Source: Priestia iocasae
GTDB lineage: Bacteria; Bacillota; Bacilli; Bacillales; Bacillaceae_H
Length of the DNA: 64,000 nt
Reading direction: 5' to 3'
Assembly: GCF_016909075.1 (NCBI RefSeq)
Contig: NZ_JAFBFC010000006.1
Span: forward strand, 124,001-188,000
Part shown: positions 63,898-64,000 of the stretch, one piece after another
How positions within the stretch are numbered: the first letter of the stretch is position 1
Layout of the letters: each line of letters starts with the position of its first letter
Notes under the pieces: model-generated
Databases searched by the model: none
The model's input: only the letters and a program-made list of their open reading frames with translations
Told to the model about the DNA's origin: nothing
Program-made: the position numbers and the translations under genes

Positions 63898-64000
63898 ATG
63901 GGGTTATGGTCTTTACTTGGAATTGCGAGTAAAAAAGAAATCAATGAGTTAAATGAAACGATTAGTAGAGAACGAGCTGAACTTGAAAAAACGCTGATTC
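63898..64000 (+). CDS. Third gene of the dynamin operon, cut by the window edge
   Basis: The frame begins at ATG 63898 behind AAAGGAGG and runs off the end after 34 codons. It starts MGLWSLLGIASKKEINELNE and continues as a charged helix (SRERAELEKTL), resembling the hydrophobic-then-helical N-terminus of the preceding protein. The family is not known from this part. It shows that the operon continues beyond the window. Confidence 0.7.
   Translation, partial: MGLWSLLGIASKKEINELNETISRERAELEKTLI

Overview
The window is about 64 kb of low-GC Firmicute chromosome from an endospore-forming member of the Bacillaceae. Evidence for this: GGAGG ribosome sites, A+T-rich promoters with PerR-, MntR-, PhoP- and KdgR-type operators, CotS/CotSA and ytcABC-ytdA spore-coat genes, an S-layer (SLH) protein, RelP, MntABC and an LXG toxin module. 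I cannot name the species. I saw no rRNA, tRNA, CRISPR array, insertion sequence, integrase or origin. Almost every transcription unit ends in a clear intrinsic terminator.

Layout. 1-4.6 kb: end of a heptad-repeat protein, a secreted YHYH/SNase-like protein with a degenerate active site, a zinc-ribbon protein, and two proteins sharing a helical module (possibly spore surface). 4.8-14.8 kb: a phosphorus-scavenging region with a secreted SLH-anchored choice-of-anchor-I protein, a DeoR regulator, and the 2-aminoethylphosphonate operon (ATPase, fused permease-binding protein, phnW, phnX, PbfA-like lyase). PhoP-like 11-bp-phased repeats precede both the SLH gene and phnT. 15-20.5 kb: a YgjP-like metallopeptidase, katG behind a duplicated PerR-like block, a cupin and hypothetical genes. 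20.8-25.9 kb: a McrBC-related putative defence operon (coiled-coil protein, McrB-type AAA+ NTPase, DUF2357/PD-(D/E)XK nuclease, 51-residue Cys protein). 26-30 kb: Mn(II) ABC transporter with a MntR-type operator, then a MntR-like protein lacking two metal ligands.

30-34.4 kb: a SPOR protein that may start at AUU, a chemoreceptor behind a c-di-GMP-I riboswitch on the minus strand, and RelP. 35-43.6 kb: spore-coat kinase-like proteins, two glycosyltransferases and the UDP-sugar genes ytcA, ytcB and ytdA. 44.8-51.8 kb: a KDG/uronate operon (kdgR, kdgK, hxlA-like, hxlB-like, kdgA, TRAP transporter, KdgF-like cupin) behind three abutting palindromic operators. 52.4-55.9 kb: an LXG toxin module without a secretion apparatus. 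56-61.4 kb: RpiR regulator, membrane carrier, M20 hydrolase, GNAT and enolase-superfamily racemase, which match the known D- to L-amino-acid pathway through N-succinyl intermediates.

61.4-64 kb: the most striking unit. A good sigma-A promoter and a textbook GEMM-I (cyclic-dinucleotide) aptamer precede an operon of a dynamin-like GTPase, a helical protein with an amphipathic N-terminus, and a third gene cut by the window edge. This suggests cyclic-dinucleotide control of bacterial dynamins, and the base at the ligand-specificity position (A rather than G) leaves the identity of the dinucleotide open.
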